Below the pieces are notes generated by a model that was not told the origin of the DNA, ran no database searches, and worked only from the letters and a program-made list of their open reading frames with translations. The position numbers and the translations under genes were made by a program. A stretch of DNA of 64,000 nucleotides from an uncultured Paraglaciecola sp. GTDB taxonomy: Bacteria > Pseudomonadota > Gammaproteobacteria > Enterobacterales > Alteromonadaceae. Below are positions 9,526 to 19,301 of this stretch, piece after piece. Every line of letters begins with the position of its first letter. Positions within the stretch are counted from its first letter, which is position 1. Location: NCBI RefSeq assembly GCF_913020055.1, contig NZ_CAJWCF010000008.1, forward strand, positions 1 through 64,000, in the 5' to 3' direction.

Positions 9526-9954
9526 TTAATATTGTGTTTCGATCCAACTTTCAAAAATAAGGCAGGCCGAGACACTATCAACTTTTTGTTTATCAAGCTT
9601 TTTGAAGCCACCGAGTTCAAACAAACGAGCTTTAGCATCAACTGTGGTTAATCGTTCGTCGCAAGTTTCAACTACGACTTTGTATTTAGCGTTAAGACGG
9701 TTAGCGAATTTTTTTGCAGAAAATGTCACTTGTTGACTGGTTCCATCCATATTCAGAGGTAAACCTACCACTGCTAATTGCGGGGACCATTCAGCAAACA
9801 ACTTTGCCACAACATCCCAATTTGGAATACCATCCACAGCCTTGAGGGCATCAAGTGGAGAAGCAGTGCCGGTTATCTCCTGCCCTACAGCAACACCAAT
9901 GCTTTTGGTACCGAAATCAAAAGCTAAAATGGTTCGTTCGCCTGGTTTACTCAT
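9526..9954 (-). CDS. ruvX: Putative pre-16S rRNA nuclease / Holliday junction resolvase-like YqgF
   Basis: A protein of 142 residues, the normal length for the RuvX/YqgF family. The RNase H-like fold shows its key motifs: [14 protein letters not shown] near residues 10-23 with the catalytic Asp, [10 protein letters not shown] near 60-70, CDERLTT near 97-103, and the C-terminal [12 protein letters not shown]. In E. coli YqgF processes the 5' end of 16S rRNA. It is the last gene of the gshB-yqgE-ruvX block, 13 bases after yqgE, an order widely conserved in gammaproteobacteria. Confidence 0.95.
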   Translation of the reverse strand: MSKPGERTILAFDFGTKSIGVAVGQEITGTASPLDALKAVDGIPNWDVVAKLFAEWSPQLAVVGLPLNMDGTSQQVTFSAKKFANRLNAKYKVVVETCDERLTTVDAKARLFELGGFKKLDKQKVDSVSACLIFESWIETQY

Positions 9955-9967
9955 TTAGTAAACTTCA

Positions 9968-10525
9968 TTAAGCGTGACCTACATCAGGGCCTAATTGCCA
10001 AACATCTATGCCTAAGCGCTGTACAGCAGTTTCCCATTTTTTATGGATAGGCGTGTCGAATAAAATTTCAGTATCGGCTTCAACCATTAACCATGAATTG
10101 GTTTGAATTTCTTCTTCTAGTTGCCCTGCTGTCCAACCAGCATAACCAAGCATAATCAGTGATTTTTCTGGCGCATCGCTGTTGCCTAAAGACGATATGA
10201 TGTCTTTAGAAGTAGTTACCATCACTTGTGGAGTCATGTTTAAACTTGAACTCCAACCAGGTTGTGAGGTGTGTAAAATAAAACCACGGTCTTGACTGAC
10301 CGGGCCACCAGCCAAAATGATATCTTCAGCTTTTTCGTCAATCACCTTCGCCTTATCATCTACCTGCTCAACTAGTTCCTTTAACTTCATGCCTACTGGC
10401 TGATTGATTACCAAGCCCATGGCACCGTGTTCGTTGTGCTCACAAATATAGGTAACCGTTCGGGCGAAGTATGGGTCCTCCATACTTGGCGAGGCGATGA
10501 GTAAATAATTCTGCAAACTTTGCAT
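9968..10525 (-). CDS. yqgE: YqgE/AlgH family protein
   Basis: A protein of 185 residues, typical for the UPF0301 (YqgE/AlgH) family. Diagnostic stretches are visible: SLQNYLLIASPSMEDPYF at the start, VTYICEHNEHGAMGLVINQP at about residues 24-43, and LGYAGWTAGQLEEEI near 126-140. The molecular function is not established; in pseudomonads AlgH affects alginate and virulence. It lies seven bases after gshB and 13 before ruvX, so the three genes are probably co-transcribed. Confidence 0.95.
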   Translation of the reverse strand: MQSLQNYLLIASPSMEDPYFARTVTYICEHNEHGAMGLVINQPVGMKLKELVEQVDDKAKVIDEKAEDIILAGGPVSQDRGFILHTSQPGWSSSLNMTPQVMVTTSKDIISSLGNSDAPEKSLIMLGYAGWTAGQLEEEIQTNSWLMVEADTEILFDTPIHKKWETAVQRLGIDVWQLGPDVGHA

Positions 10526-10532
10526 TTAGAAA

Positions 10533-11510
10533 TTAAGCTCCTTTGCCAGCAGCAAGACGTTTCTCACCTAAACGCCTCTCAATAGCATCAAATAACATAC
10601 CGGTAATATTCACATCATATGCAGCTTCAATTTCTCGCACACAAGTTGGGCTGGTGACATTGATTTCGGTAACTCTATCTCCAATTACATCTAATCCCAC
10701 AAATATCAGTCCTCTTTCAACTAACAGTGGCGCAATAGTTTCGGCAATCCTAAAATCAGACTCAGACAAAGGTTGTGGTCTTCCAGTGCCACCCGCAGCC
10801 AAGTTACCACGATTTTCACCTTTGGTAGGTAACCTTGCTAACGCATAAGGCACCACTTGCCCATCAACGATCAGGATACGTTTGTCGCCGTCTTTTATTT
10901 CCGGCAAAAACTTCTGGAACATGGCGTAGCGCGTACCTAACTCAGTCAATGTTTCTATCACTACACCTAAGTTATTACCGTCTTCCTTGATCCTAAAAAT
11001 AGAGGTGCCGCCCATTCCATCTAGGGGTTTACAAATTATATCTTTGTGCTTTTGATGAAATTCTTTAACTAGTTTGCTATCACTTGTAACAAGCGTATCG
11101 GCAACTAAATCAGGGAACCACGAGGTAAACAACTTCTCATTAAAGTCCCTTAGGCTTTGTGCCTTATTCACAATCAAGGTGCCTGCTTGTTCAGCTAATT
11201 CAAACATATGAGTGGCATAGATAAATTCATTATCCACAGGGGGATCTTTACGCATTAAAATCACATCTAATTCAGCCAAACTTTGATGTAATTCATCACC
11301 TAAAGTAAACCATTTGTTTGCATTCGACTCGACAGCCAAACTAGCCATACGCGCCATGGGTTTACCATTTTGCAAATACAAATCGCCCATTTCCATATAG
11401 AACAACTCATAACCACGGTTTTGTGCATCGAGCAACATAGCAAAACTGGTATCTTTTTTGATGTTGATGGACTGGATGGGATCCATCACTATGCCAAGTT
11501 TAATGGTCAA
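10533..11510 (-). CDS. gshB: Glutathione synthetase
   Basis: A protein of 325 residues, close to the 316 of E. coli GshB. The N-terminus (KLGIVMDPIQSINIKKDTSFAM) is the family signature. ATP-grasp elements follow: DPPVDNEFIYAT, NKAQSLRDFNEKLF, the Gly-rich loop KPLDGMGGTSIFR near residue 165, and INVTSPTCVREIE near 286. The enzyme joins gamma-glutamylcysteine and glycine using ATP in the cytoplasm, the last step of glutathione synthesis. It is first in the gshB-yqgE-ruvX block; an upstream gap of about 125 bases after the neighbouring terminator should hold the promoter. Confidence 0.97.
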   Translation of the reverse strand: MTIKLGIVMDPIQSINIKKDTSFAMLLDAQNRGYELFYMEMGDLYLQNGKPMARMASLAVESNANKWFTLGDELHQSLAELDVILMRKDPPVDNEFIYATHMFELAEQAGTLIVNKAQSLRDFNEKLFTSWFPDLVADTLVTSDSKLVKEFHQKHKDIICKPLDGMGGTSIFRIKEDGNNLGVVIETLTELGTRYAMFQKFLPEIKDGDKRILIVDGQVVPYALARLPTKGENRGNLAAGGTGRPQPLSESDFRIAETIAPLLVERGLIFVGLDVIGDRVTEINVTSPTCVREIEAAYDVNITGMLFDAIERRLGEKRLAAGKGA

Positions 11511-11637
11511 TATTGTTCCTTAGGGAGGGTTAAGCGTACGCAATAAATAGCTAGCTGTTACATATAATATAGATCTTGAGGTAATGACAGCAGAATTCAA
11601 GCTTGGATTAAGATCTATGTTTGAATCGTTGGGTAAA

Positions 11638-11662
11638 ACTCGCACAAGGGCTTTGCGCGAGT
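11638..11662 (-). terminator. Intrinsic terminator after the TPR gene
   Basis: On the minus strand, ACTCGC, a G-T wobble and CAA pair with TTG, T and GCGAGT around a five-base loop, followed by TTTT. It lies 25 bases beyond the stop of the gene ending at 11687 and before gshB, so it separates the two units. Confidence 0.65.
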
Positions 11663-11686
11663 CAATTTTGCGACTGAAAGCATCGA

Positions 11687-12667
11687 CTAAATTTTCTTTG
11701 AGGCTTTTTTAGCTTGTTTAACAAGTTCTTTATCATCATTTTTTGCCAAACGCAGATAGATCGATTTAGCTTCTGGCTGTTGAGAATTGAGCACTAACAG
11801 GTTTGCCAAGCGAAACTCTGCCCATGGTCTAGATGGCATACCATCAAAATTGGGTGCCTGAGCAATATATTCGTTCAGAGATTGAATACCACTTTCGATG
11901 CTGTTTCCACTGAGTACGGCTGTTTTGCCTAGTTGATATAAAGCATTATATTTAGCTTTAATACTGTCTTCGGTCAAAGCAGTTTTAGTTGCCGCTTGAG
12001 CCAGCTCTGCGATAGCTCGCTCATAGTTTTCTTGCCTTTGATAAATCATGCCTGCTTTAAAGAAAAAATCTGGTATGTCCGTGTAAGTCTGTTTTGCCTC
12101 AGCCAATAATTGTTCGACACTTTTATTATCATCCTGAGACGAAGCAAAATCGATCTCCGCCTTCAATCCAGCAATTGCATCTAACTGTTGTATCTCTACT
12201 ACTTGCTGTTTAGCGATTTCAATATCACCACCAGCAATACTAGGTGCCTGAATATGAAATTGCATTAGTGCATTTCTATAGCGCACTGAGTCTGGCATCA
12301 ACTCTACAGCCCGGGTAAAGGCATCTACCGATTTTCCAGCATAACTCAAAGCTGAAAAAATAGAATTTTGCGCCTGGCCACCCATTATCCTACCAAGAAA
12401 ATAGTGTGCTTCAGCATTTTCAGGCTGTTTCTTTAGCGTTTTTTCTATCCACTCTTCTGCCTCATCTAAATCGCTCTGCATATAAATTTTAGCTAAATAA
12501 AACATCGCTTCTGGGTTACTTTTTTGTTGTTTAAACAAATCGGCGGCTTGTTCTGTTTGACCTGCTTTAAGCGCAGAAACAGCTTGTTCTAACGTGTCTG
12601 CGATTGCCAAAGTAGACAAACCTAAACAACTGACAAAAAGAATTTTTGATGCAAAACTAATTGACAT
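11687..12667 (-). CDS. Secreted tetratricopeptide-repeat protein
   Basis: A protein of 326 residues if started at the ATG at 12667, which has AAGGA seven bases upstream; a longer frame reaches 12706 but lacks a ribosome site. Residues 1-23 form a signal peptide ending in LAIADT. Helical repeats of TPR type follow, for example around LFKQQKSNPEAMFYLAKIYM, PENAEAHYFLGRIMG and PDFFFKAGMIYQRQENYERA. It is probably a periplasmic scaffold. It follows the LytTR/kinase genes on the same strand after a 155-base gap, so it may be a target or separate unit. Confidence 0.75.
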   Translation of the reverse strand: MSISFASKILFVSCLGLSTLAIADTLEQAVSALKAGQTEQAADLFKQQKSNPEAMFYLAKIYMQSDLDEAEEWIEKTLKKQPENAEAHYFLGRIMGGQAQNSIFSALSYAGKSVDAFTRAVELMPDSVRYRNALMQFHIQAPSIAGGDIEIAKQQVVEIQQLDAIAGLKAEIDFASSQDDNKSVEQLLAEAKQTYTDIPDFFFKAGMIYQRQENYERAIAELAQAATKTALTEDSIKAKYNALYQLGKTAVLSGNSIESGIQSLNEYIAQAPNFDGMPSRPWAEFRLANLLVLNSQQPEAKSIYLRLAKNDDKELVKQAKKASKKI

Positions 12668-12822
12668 TATTTTCCTTAATTTTAAGTGTACTGAGTAGTT
12701 ATTCAATGTCTCTGACGACAGGTTAGCTGTTCAGTTCAATTATTATCCCTCTCAATCGTCACTGCATTTTTATATTTACAGAAGAAGTAGTAGTAAACAC
12801 CTCAGGATTTAGAGCATTTAAA

Positions 12823-13662
12823 TTAGACTTGAAAATCGTTATTTTTTCTTAGTTCTTCTAATTTAAATTTATATTTTCGGCTGACTTTAACACTGTCACC
12901 CGAAATCAACTGAGCAACATATTCACCGTTAGAATTTGGTGTTAATTTTTTCAATTTACTCATATTGATCATCGCTGAACGATTCACTCTAGGAAAAAGA
13001 TTAGAGTCTAATTCTTGTTCAAACTGTTTGAGGGTTTTACGTATAATGTGCGTGCCTTCCAATGTATGTACACACATGTAATCCCCGGCAGCCTCAATCC
13101 ATGAAATATCATCAAGCCTGACCCTAATCCACTCAGAGCCACTTTTGATCGAAACCGAACGCTGCAGTTCGCTCATTGAGCCGCCACTTGAAACCTCCAG
13201 ATTACGGATAAAACCATCAATTGAGTTACCTGTTTTACGGCTTAGTAACTCGTCCAACTTTAGATGCTGAAGCACTACATCACTATCAAAAAAAGAATCA
13301 ACGAGTTTACTTAAACAACTGGCTAACCTGTCATCTGAAAACGGTTTAAGTAAATAATCAAAAGCCTGAAACTCAAAGGCATTCAGAGCAAACTCTCTAA
13401 AGGCTGTGACGAACACCACTTTAGGCACAGGAGTGCTGTTTTTTGATAGTAGTTCTGCCAATTCAAGCCCGCTTAATCCTGGCATTTCGATATCCACAAA
13501 AGCAATATCTGGCTGAAATAGATCAATAGCGTCCAACGCATCATTAGCGGACGGACATTGGGCAACTACATCGAATCTAGGGTCGTCATTCAACCTCAGC
13601 ATTAACCCCTCTCTGGCCAAACGCTCATCATCAACAATAATGGCAGTCAATTGACGACTCAT
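12823..13662 (-). CDS. LytTR-family response regulator
   Basis: A protein of 279 residues. The N-terminal receiver domain shows DDERLAREG near residue 11, the phospho-acceptor Asp in FVDIEMPGLSG near 57, and the conserved Lys in YLLKPF near 106. The C-terminal LytTR DNA-binding domain (about residues 170-275) contains SWIEAAGDYMCVHT and FPRVNRSAMINM, both typical. A linker of about 45 residues joins them. Its start overlaps the end of the kinase gene by four bases (ATGA), so this is the direct partner of the kinase. Confidence 0.93.
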   Translation of the reverse strand: MSRQLTAIIVDDERLAREGLMLRLNDDPRFDVVAQCPSANDALDAIDLFQPDIAFVDIEMPGLSGLELAELLSKNSTPVPKVVFVTAFREFALNAFEFQAFDYLLKPFSDDRLASCLSKLVDSFFDSDVVLQHLKLDELLSRKTGNSIDGFIRNLEVSSGGSMSELQRSVSIKSGSEWIRVRLDDISWIEAAGDYMCVHTLEGTHIIRKTLKQFEQELDSNLFPRVNRSAMINMSKLKKLTPNSNGEYVAQLISGDSVKVSRKYKFKLEELRKNNDFQV

Positions 13663-14804
13663 GAATTCTCCATTGGTATTGAAATTTTCACAAAATACCC
13701 TGCGGTTAAACCACGCTTAACCTTAAAGTTATGATTGTCAGGGTACAAAACGTTTAGTCTGTCGACAATATTTTGTACTCCGACTCCGGTATGGCTAGAT
13801 GCCGTTTGGCCCTTAACATCAGACTTTATATCTAGATATAAGTTATCTTGAACAGGTCCATTGTCAACCACTTCCATATGTAAATAACCATGTTGGCAGT
13901 TAGCCGACACTTTGATAATCCCACCTTTAGACATCTGTGCAATAGCATATTTGATCGAATTTTCGACTAAAGGCTGCAACAACAAACTGGGGACAAGCAA
14001 TGCTTCTGCTTGTGGATCAATTTCAAATTCTACTGTTAGCCTGTCTTCAAAACGTGTTTTTTCAATTTCCAAATATAACATCAGCGCTTTTAGCTCTTCA
14101 TATAAACGGATCTTTTTTTCAGGATCATTATCTAGTGAGAAACGCAAAAAAGTAGACAACCTAATCAACATACCATTGGCTTTATCTTTACTGCCTCTTA
14201 ATACCAAGGTTGAGACCGCATTTAGCGTGTTAAATAGAAAGTGAGGATTAATCTGATATCGCAACATCTTAATTTGCGATATATGGGATAGACGAACAGC
14301 CTCTAAATGTAACTTCTTCTCATTTATCAAGCGAAAATGATAATTGATCCCAAAGTACAAGGTGCTCCAAACAAAAATCATAAAAAACGCATAACTAACT
14401 GACATAAAAAGCATATACCATTTGAAGGGTTGAGATGGGTTACCAGCAATAAGTGAAAAAACATCAAAACCTTCGTAAAAATACCACATGGCGAGATTTT
14501 TTGCGGGTGTCCAAATACCTGATACTAAAAGACTACAAAGCATAATTGCTGCAATTAACCAACCAGAAGGTAATCCCCAGCATTGACGATAAATATACCT
14601 TAACGGCCAGGTCAGAAGCGCTGCGAAAATTCCAGCTAAAACTAAGGGGAAAAATACCTCAAAGCCTATTTTATTAATGTCGCGATAGAAAAACACATTG
14701 TCTATGGTGAAGATAAACACATAGGTCATCCAGCCCAAACTGTGCAAAAGCCAAAACGAAGGTTTGTCTTTGTTGGCTATAAATGTTTCTGCTGTATCTT
14801 TCAC
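13659..14804 (-). CDS. LytS/YehU-type sensor histidine kinase
   Basis: A protein of 381 residues with four hydrophobic segments in the first ~165 residues, followed by a short helical linker. The His_kinase domain has the signature RYQINPHFLFNTLNA with the phosphorylated His near residue 190. The ATPase part carries LLLQPLVENSIKYAI (N box) and TGVGVQNIVDRL (G box). The sensor domain is only membrane helices, as in kinases of the LytS/AlgZ type that sense membrane or small-molecule signals. It lies between two LytTR regulators, an arrangement discussed in the findings. Confidence 0.93.
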   Translation of the reverse strand: MKDTAETFIANKDKPSFWLLHSLGWMTYVFIFTIDNVFFYRDINKIGFEVFFPLVLAGIFAALLTWPLRYIYRQCWGLPSGWLIAAIMLCSLLVSGIWTPAKNLAMWYFYEGFDVFSLIAGNPSQPFKWYMLFMSVSYAFFMIFVWSTLYFGINYHFRLINEKKLHLEAVRLSHISQIKMLRYQINPHFLFNTLNAVSTLVLRGSKDKANGMLIRLSTFLRFSLDNDPEKKIRLYEELKALMLYLEIEKTRFEDRLTVEFEIDPQAEALLVPSLLLQPLVENSIKYAIAQMSKGGIIKVSANCQHGYLHMEVVDNGPVQDNLYLDIKSDVKGQTASSHTGVGVQNIVDRLNVLYPDNHNFKVKRGLTAGYFVKISIPMENS

Positions 14805-14831
14805 CTACACAATCAACTCAATATGCATACA

Positions 14832-15542
14832 CTAAGCATCCAATCCTAAAAACTCGAAAAGCGAAGCTTTGTGGCCCTGACCGATTTTAACTTCATCTCC
14901 ATTGTCTAAATGTAACAACGAAAACCTTCCCAACTCACTGCTCAAAGAATTAATTTTTCCCACATTCACCATCGCAGAACGATGCACACGAATAAACTTC
15001 TCTGGATTGAGCTGCATTTCTAATTTAGACAAGGTTTCTCTATGCAATAACATACGGTTCGCACAGTGCAGCTCTACATAATTGGCCGAACCTTTTATCC
15101 AGATAATGTCCTCCACGTTCACAAACTCAACGGCCCCTACTGATTTCACCGCTAATACGTTTTTACACGGTTTAATAGTCTGCCGTTTGAGTCTTGCCAC
15201 TTTTTGTAAAACATTGGCCAGCCACATGTTTTCAAATGGCTTGAGCAAGTAATCCGTAGCAGCGAGATCAAAGGCTTGAAGCGCGTATTCACTAGAGGCG
15301 GTGGTAAACACCCAATGACAATCGAGGCTTGTAGCAAGCTTGCTTGCCAATTCAATCCCGCTGCCTCCAATAATGTTGATATCCATGAAACACACATCTG
15401 GTCGATGTTTTAGTAGTAAATTTTCTGCTTCTTTATACTCGCCAGATTGCCCAGAAACGTGCCAGTTATCTTGTTCATTTACAAAGCTCGATATTCTTTC
15501 CCTGGCTAAGGATTCATCATCTATTACTATGCAGTGGTGCAT
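14832..15542 (-). CDS. LytTR-family response regulator (second)
   Basis: About 236 residues from the ATG at 15542, where the receiver domain begins directly (HHCIVIDDESLARER); an upstream in-frame ATG at 15581 would add 13 unneeded residues. Receiver hallmarks: VIDDES, phospho-acceptor Asp in FMDINIIGGSG, and Lys in YLLKPF. The LytTR domain contains IIWIKGSANYVELH and IRVHRSAMVNVGKI. It precedes the kinase gene by 27 bases. It is only loosely similar to the other regulator here, so the pair is unlikely to be a recent duplication. Confidence 0.9.
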   Translation of the reverse strand: MHHCIVIDDESLARERISSFVNEQDNWHVSGQSGEYKEAENLLLKHRPDVCFMDINIIGGSGIELASKLATSLDCHWVFTTASSEYALQAFDLAATDYLLKPFENMWLANVLQKVARLKRQTIKPCKNVLAVKSVGAVEFVNVEDIIWIKGSANYVELHCANRMLLHRETLSKLEMQLNPEKFIRVHRSAMVNVGKINSLSSELGRFSLLHLDNGDEVKIGQGHKASLFEFLGLDA

Positions 15543-15993
15543 ACATTTCAATTCTGAATTGGTGTGGTATAAAATATACAAGCTGGGGGATAAACAACGG
15601 ACTTTTCTGCGACCAAGTGCGGGGATCTAGGATAAATGGCGCCAAGCTGTAACAAACTATTTTAGTTAGTTTAATTTCCCAACAATTAACCAATATTCAG
15701 ACAAAAAGAAAGGGCTGCGCTTTGTAGCGGCAGCCCTTGCTTAATCCAGGAAACAATACATGTTTTAAAAATCTAGTAAAAACATATATTCATCGGGTCA
15801 CTACTCCGACACTCATAGTGTAAATCCATCTGTTTGATTTAATACCCAAATGTGATGAATCATTCAGATCATGGGATGAACTTCACCATTTATTATTCCT
15901 GAAACATCTTGTAATAATTAGTCGATTTATTTCTATTTTACTATGGCTTCTTTAAGTCTATTGGGTTTACCAGCTTCGCTGCGCAAAAACAAA
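15543..15993. other. Intergenic region with a strong hairpin
   Basis: About 450 bases between the TonB receptor terminator and the LytTR operon. I see no coding frame of note. The one clear structure is a nine-base perfect hairpin at 15710-15738 (AAGGGCTGC paired with GCAGCCCTT) that, on the minus strand, is followed by a U-rich run (TTTCTTTTT), as in an intrinsic terminator. The promoter of the minus-strand LytTR operon should lie between that hairpin and 15543. Confidence 0.55.
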
Positions 15994-16014
15994 AAACCCC
16001 GCTATGCGGGGTTT
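15994..16014 (-). terminator. Intrinsic terminator of the TonB-dependent receptor gene
   Basis: A perfect nine-base stem (AAACCCCGC paired with GCGGGGTTT) with a three-base loop. On the minus strand it runs into TTTTTTGTTTTT. It lies 32 bases after the stop of the receptor gene. Confidence 0.9.
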
Positions 16015-16045
16015 ATATTTATTTGACTGAACCTGACAATTGTTT

Positions 16046-19006
16046 CTAGAACCTAACTTCTAGGCCTAAAGTTACATGTCTTGGAGTCTGCCAAGTTTTA
16101 GCGGCACCATAAAATTGATTGCGTTCACCTGCAGCCCAACCAATTCCTTCGTAATTATCAACGATAGTAGTAGCTTGGCTATTATCTAGTATATTGAAAA
16201 TGTCTAACGAAGCTTTCATTTCAACGCCATTTATTTCAAAGTCATAGTTAGCAGATAAATCAACATTGAATGTCCAAGATGTTGTACCGTTACTACCACG
16301 TGGGAAGTAGTCAATTGTTCCATCATCTTGAGTAATATAGTAAGTATCACCGTAGCTACCGTATAAATCTGAATCTGATGTCCAGTAACTACCACCTTGT
16401 AGGCCACGAGGACGACCACTTGCTAATGTTGAGTTCCAACCAATGACTAAATCTTCAGTCACATTATAGTTACCGAAAAACTTAAATACATGGCGACGAT
16501 CATTAGGTAAGTTACCGTAGGCACCATCCATCAAAGCAGGGAAATCGAAATCAGTTGTTAAACCAGCATCTTGCTGACCGTTATCCGACTTAACTGCACC
16601 TTCAAAGTTTCCGTAACTATGAGACCATGTATAACTAGAGGACCAGGTCAAGTTTTCACCTTGGTATCTAACTGTAGATTCTAAACCATAGTATTTGTTG
16701 ATACCTTTAGGTAATTGGATCTGGGTAGCATTGTCAAACGTTGTAATTGTACTAGAATCAGCAAAACCATCACTATGAGCATCAATAAATACTGACGAAT
16801 CACTACCTGGATTAAGCATCATACAATAAGCATTTGCATAAGCACCACAGTAGTCATCGAGTGCCGAATCAACATAACGATAAGTACCTTTAACCAAAAT
16901 AGAATACTCATCATTTATCATGCCTTCATAACCGACTATATATTCAATTTTAGAAAACGGATCCGCTTCTGCTGCTTGGAACGTTTCTTTTGTTGGAGGT
17001 TGTGGCGTTGAATTAACTACTTGCGAGTTGGCTTCTGTACCATTCACTGGCACTGCGCCTGTAGGCGATCCATCGGCAGCGTTAACTCCGGTAAATTCAT
17101 AGTGCGTTGTTCTATCATCAACACCTGAAGCGGCACGGAAAATAGTATTATTAGCAATAGGTAAATAATACTGACCAGCAGTGGCAAATATTTTACTATC
17201 ACCGTTGCCAGTAGGATCCCAAGTTACGCCTAAACGCGGCGCAACATCGGTAGTGAACGATGTGAGTACATTACCCGTCACCCCAACATTCTCAAAATCA
17301 TCAACCCGGAAACCAATACTCAAGGTTAAGTCATCCGTTGCTTCCCATTTATCTTCAACGAAATAGGCTTGAATATCACTTGAGAAACCACCACCACCAG
17401 CAAATATACGATCACGTACATAATCTTGAGTAACACCAGAGTCGTTTGAGAATAACACTCCATTATCCCCCTGAATTTCACCACCGGCAGCTAAGGTATA
17501 ATATGTATAGTTATGACCACCTGAGGGTAAGGATACTCGCGTAGTATCACGCTTTTGGAACTCGTAACCTGCAGTTATAGTGTGGTCACCAAATGCATAT
17601 TCTATATCTAATGAATATTGTGTGTTTTTATCTTGGTTTTCACCGAAAGTGCCACCTTGGCCGCAACTTACAGCTGGATTAGCAGGAGCAGGTGTGCGTG
17701 CATCACTAACAGTAGGACAAATAGTTTCTGTAGGGCTGGTCTCATAGTCAGCTTCAATTTGGCCGGCCAAAGCAGTAACAATTAAATCATCGGTAATATA
17801 ACCCGTATAGCTAATACTATGGGTTTCACCACCACGTAATCGTTTGTTAGCACCTATTCTATCGCCTCTTTCACCTGTCAAAACATCGCCATAAGCGTAT
17901 ATAGTTTCTATAGATTCTGTTTTATTTGAATACCCAAAGTAACTTAAACGATGATCTTCACTGATATCCCAATCTAAAGTCGCGCCCCAAAAGACATCAT
18001 TCTGACTTTCACGATCGCGAATTTGGTTGTTTGCTAGGTAGTGATCCCAAAATGACGGCTGCCATCCATATGTACGTGAGCTGTCCTTGGGGTTTACAAT
18101 CGCATAGAAAAATAATGTGTCTTTAATGATTGGACCGCCAACCGATAAAGTAATTTCTTTGTCATCTTGTTCATTAATGCCATCATTACGGTAACCGACA
18201 CCAGTACCATCATTTGCACGTGATAACTGCTCGTTATCACTTCTCCAAGCGTCAGGGGTAATAGTACCAGTAGCTGCAAATTCCCATTCATTAGTACCAC
18301 TTTTTGCAGTCGCATTCACAGTACCACCGGTAGCTCTACCGTAACGCGCCGAATAACCACCTGTTTTTACTTGAAATTCTTTGTAGAATTCAAATGGTAG
18401 TTCACCACAACCCAAACCGTTTCGTGTGTTGGTCACTTCCATGCCATTAATATAACAAACATTTTCTGCAACAGATGAACCGCCAAATGAAGCAGTATTC
18501 CCAAAAGTAGTATCCCCTCGAACAACACCTGGACCTAATAAAGCTACAGACGTTAAATTACGAGCGATTGGCATAACGTCAATTTCCATTTCACCAATAG
18601 TTAGCCCTGAATCTGAAGATCCTAAATCAATAGTTTGCATTGATGAACCAACAACTTGAATGACTTCTAAATTGGAAGACATAGCCGAAACTTCAAAGTT
18701 AGTGATTGTATTTTTACCAAGTGAAACTCTTACCACTTCTTGTGCAAGTACAGTGTTACCTTTTGCAACAGTGACGTCATATTGACCTGATGGAAGTTTT
18801 GCTAAACGGTAACTTCCGTCCACATTAAGCTCCACAGTACGCGTTGTACCTGTTGCTTGATTAACAGCCTTTACCGTTAAATCAGTAGGGTTACCGCTGA
18901 CAACTGCTATTGTTCCTTTAATATCTTCAGCCGATGCTGAAGTCATCCCTAATATGGTCGACACTGCAATTGCCGCAAAACTTTTCTTAAATGTGATTTT
19001 TCCCAT
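16046..19006 (-). CDS. Oar-like TonB-dependent outer membrane receptor with N-terminal carboxypeptidase-regulatory-like domain
   Basis: A protein of 986 residues. A signal peptide (residues 1-27, ending SASAED) is followed by a carboxypeptidase-regulatory-like domain at about 28-105 (GSYRLAKLPSGQYDVTV), then a plug domain with INGMEVTNTRNG and PFEFYKEFQVKTGGYSARYGRATGGTVNATAKSG split across residues 185-235, and a large barrel ending in LGLEVRF. Paired cysteines occur in several extracellular loops. Such receptors import large or rare substrates (peptides, glycans, siderophores) using TonB-ExbBD energy. ATG is preceded by GGGAG at good spacing. The nearby membrane-sensing LytTR system could regulate it, but that is only proximity. 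Confidence 0.9.
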   Translation of the reverse strand: MGKITFKKSFAAIAVSTILGMTSASAEDIKGTIAVVSGNPTDLTVKAVNQATGTTRTVELNVDGSYRLAKLPSGQYDVTVAKGNTVLAQEVVRVSLGKNTITNFEVSAMSSNLEVIQVVGSSMQTIDLGSSDSGLTIGEMEIDVMPIARNLTSVALLGPGVVRGDTTFGNTASFGGSSVAENVCYINGMEVTNTRNGLGCGELPFEFYKEFQVKTGGYSARYGRATGGTVNATAKSGTNEWEFAATGTITPDAWRSDNEQLSRANDGTGVGYRNDGINEQDDKEITLSVGGPIIKDTLFFYAIVNPKDSSRTYGWQPSFWDHYLANNQIRDRESQNDVFWGATLDWDISEDHRLSYFGYSNKTESIETIYAYGDVLTGERGDRIGANKRLRGGETHSISYTGYITDDLIVTALAGQIEADYETSPTETICPTVSDARTPAPANPAVSCGQGGTFGENQDKNTQYSLDIEYAFGDHTITAGYEFQKRDTTRVSLPSGGHNYTYYTLAAGGEIQGDNGVLFSNDSGVTQDYVRDRIFAGGGGFSSDIQAYFVEDKWEATDDLTLSIGFRVDDFENVGVTGNVLTSFTTDVAPRLGVTWDPTGNGDSKIFATAGQYYLPIANNTIFRAASGVDDRTTHYEFTGVNAADGSPTGAVPVNGTEANSQVVNSTPQPPTKETFQAAEADPFSKIEYIVGYEGMINDEYSILVKGTYRYVDSALDDYCGAYANAYCMMLNPGSDSSVFIDAHSDGFADSSTITTFDNATQIQLPKGINKYYGLESTVRYQGENLTWSSSYTWSHSYGNFEGAVKSDNGQQDAGLTTDFDFPALMDGAYGNLPNDRRHVFKFFGNYNVTEDLVIGWNSTLASGRPRGLQGGSYWTSDSDLYGSYGDTYYITQDDGTIDYFPRGSNGTTSWTFNVDLSANYDFEINGVEMKASLDIFNILDNSQATTIVDNYEGIGWAAGERNQFYGAAKTWQTPRHVTLGLEVRF

Positions 19007-19301
19007 GGAAAACTCCCTGATATGTATTTTTAGTTATAAATGATCGATTTACTGCGGGTGCAGCTTGGCGATAATTCAAACTATCAAAAAGTTCAATTGG
19101 GAGGCTGGCTTAGGGACGAATATGACGCACAGTGTGTCTAAAAGCGCATTAATTAGGGATGAGATTTTCAGTGTTTTAAAATGGAGTTAACATAAAAAAA
19201 TAGGCTGCCTAAGTGACAAAAGATTAATAGTAAGTGAGCGATCCAAACAAAAATATAATAAAGGTTTAAATGCACTCACTTTGGGAGATCATATTACCCT
19301 T
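19007..19301. other. Intergenic region, promoter of the TonB-dependent receptor
   Basis: A gap of 295 bases upstream of the minus-strand receptor gene and downstream of nothing else on that strand but the small DUF3718-like gene to the right. AT-rich, with no coding frame. A long leader for the receptor is likely; I could not place a promoter with confidence. Confidence 0.4.
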
